Shown here in pieces: positions 63,497 to 64,000 of a DNA stretch of 64,000 nucleotides. The position numbers and the translations under genes are program-made. Every line of letters starts with the position of its first letter. Within the stretch, counting starts at the first letter, position 1. The notes under the pieces are model-generated. The model was given only the letters and a program-made list of their open reading frames with translations. It did not search any database and was not told where the DNA came from. The stretch comes from Paracoccus alkenifer. Lineage in GTDB: Bacteria; Pseudomonadota; Alphaproteobacteria; Rhodobacterales; Rhodobacteraceae. Location of the stretch: the NCBI RefSeq assembly GCF_900108405.1, contig NZ_FNXG01000002.1:682001-746000 (forward strand), in the 5' to 3' direction.

Positions 63497-64000
63497 TCAA
63501 TCAATCTCAAGGCCGGATGCCGCAGGCAGGGTCTCTTCCTCTGCGAACTCGCCATGCGTCGACAGGAACGCCATGCCCGAAAGGATGTCTCGAGCGATAG
63601 CTTCACCCGCGGCCTCTCCGTCGCCCCGCTCGAGTGCCGCGATAGCCTCGTCGTGGAAGTTCGCTTCGATCATGCGGTCCAGACCCTTGTTCAGGTGTCG
63701 CAGGAAAGGACCGGCCTGGAGCCACATCAGACGGATCAGCGATTGCAGCGTCTGGGACGGGCAATAACGATAGATCGCAAACTTCAGTCTTTGGTTATGG
63801 TCCAGATAGTCCTCGATTGCATTTTCCGAAATAGCCCGGTCAAGACCTGCGGCCTCATCGTAGAGCTCGTCGAAGCCAGCGGCATCGATCAAGCCGCAGG
63901 CTTCGGATGCCGCCGCCCGCTCAAGCAATGCGCGCGCTTTCATGACCTCTTGAAACTTGCGCAAGCTGATGAGCGGCACCGAGAAGGTCCCGTTCAAATT
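63497..64000 (-). CDS. GntR-family regulator, FCD domain (partial, N-terminus beyond the window)
   Basis: The minus-strand frame is open through the window edge. What is seen is the helical FCD effector domain (FSVPLISLRKFQEVMKARAL; LDHNQRLKFAIYRYCPSQTL; LERGDGEAAGEAIARDILSG); the helix-turn-helix must lie outside. First gene of the operon here and its probable local controller. The TTG at 63997 is not a real start. Confidence 0.8.
   Translation of the reverse strand, partial: NLNGTFSVPLISLRKFQEVMKARALLERAAASEACGLIDAAGFDELYDEAAGLDRAISENAIEDYLDHNQRLKFAIYRYCPSQTLQSLIRLMWLQAGPFLRHLNKGLDRMIEANFHDEAIAALERGDGEAAGEAIARDILSGMAFLSTHGEFAEEETLPAASGLEID

Overview
The window is GC-rich chromosomal DNA from an alphaproteobacterium, almost certainly Rhodobacteraceae and most likely Paracoccus or a close relative. 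The pointers are a complete bhcR-bhcABCD cluster (the beta-hydroxyaspartate cycle known from Paracoccus denitrificans) beside glycolate oxidase genes, a GapR-type protein, a TRAP transporter, and tightly packed TGA/ATG-overlapping catabolic operons. The two window edges cut a substrate-binding protein (1) and a GntR-type regulator (64000).

Layout. 1-3.2 kb: a binding protein for peptide-type ABC importers (partial), then an SDR-VOC-Lrp operon. 3.3-4.4 kb: an HPP-CBS membrane protein. 4.7-16.6 kb: a catabolic region with a GntR regulator, an oligopeptide-type ABC importer lacking its own binding protein, a DoeB-like amidohydrolase, a Rieske oxygenase with its reductase, a LysR regulator, a separate binding protein and a HisC-like aminotransferase. 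16.9 kb: tRNA-Ser(GCU). 17.3-23.7 kb: a FecBCD-type ABC importer, TrmO, a Mop protein and a DUF2478 protein, divergent from a TonB-dependent receptor, with a ModE-type Mo-box between them; I read this as a molybdenum-responsive, probably molybdenum-importing, TonB-dependent system. 23.9-26.8 kb: TRAP transporter. 27.1-29.1 kb: an orphan tetrapyrrole methylase and a multidomain secreted protein.

29.2-43.0 kb is a coherent glycolate/glyoxylate module: FCD-GntR regulator, lactate/glycolate permease, glcD-glcE-glcF, the IclR regulator bhcR, bhcA-bhcB-bhcC-bhcD, an EamA exporter and a GlcG-like protein. Glycolate is taken up, oxidised to glyoxylate and condensed through aspartate chemistry to oxaloacetate; no malate synthase is present. 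43.2-50.3 kb: hydantoinase/oxoprolinase subunits, an AraC regulator and an NCS1 permease. 50.5-52.6 kb: dtd, a small membrane protein, gapR and an unknown protein.

52.8-59 kb is mobile DNA of lower GC: tRNA-Thr(UGU) used as an integration target, a tyrosine integrase, an origin-like region with about a dozen GGTGTAAG/CTTACACC repeats, a truncated SF3/D5-like helicase gene, the remnant of one IS3-family element, and inside it a complete younger IS3-family element (56886-58261, 4-bp GTGC target duplication). The transposase gene of the younger element is itself broken by two copies of a 49-nt palindromic element whose stems covary. 59-64 kb is a catabolic operon (GntR, hydroxyacyl-CoA-dehydrogenase-like enzyme, Asp/Glu racemase-like enzyme, class III aminotransferase, aldehyde dehydrogenase). 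No second att copy was seen, so this operon may be island cargo.
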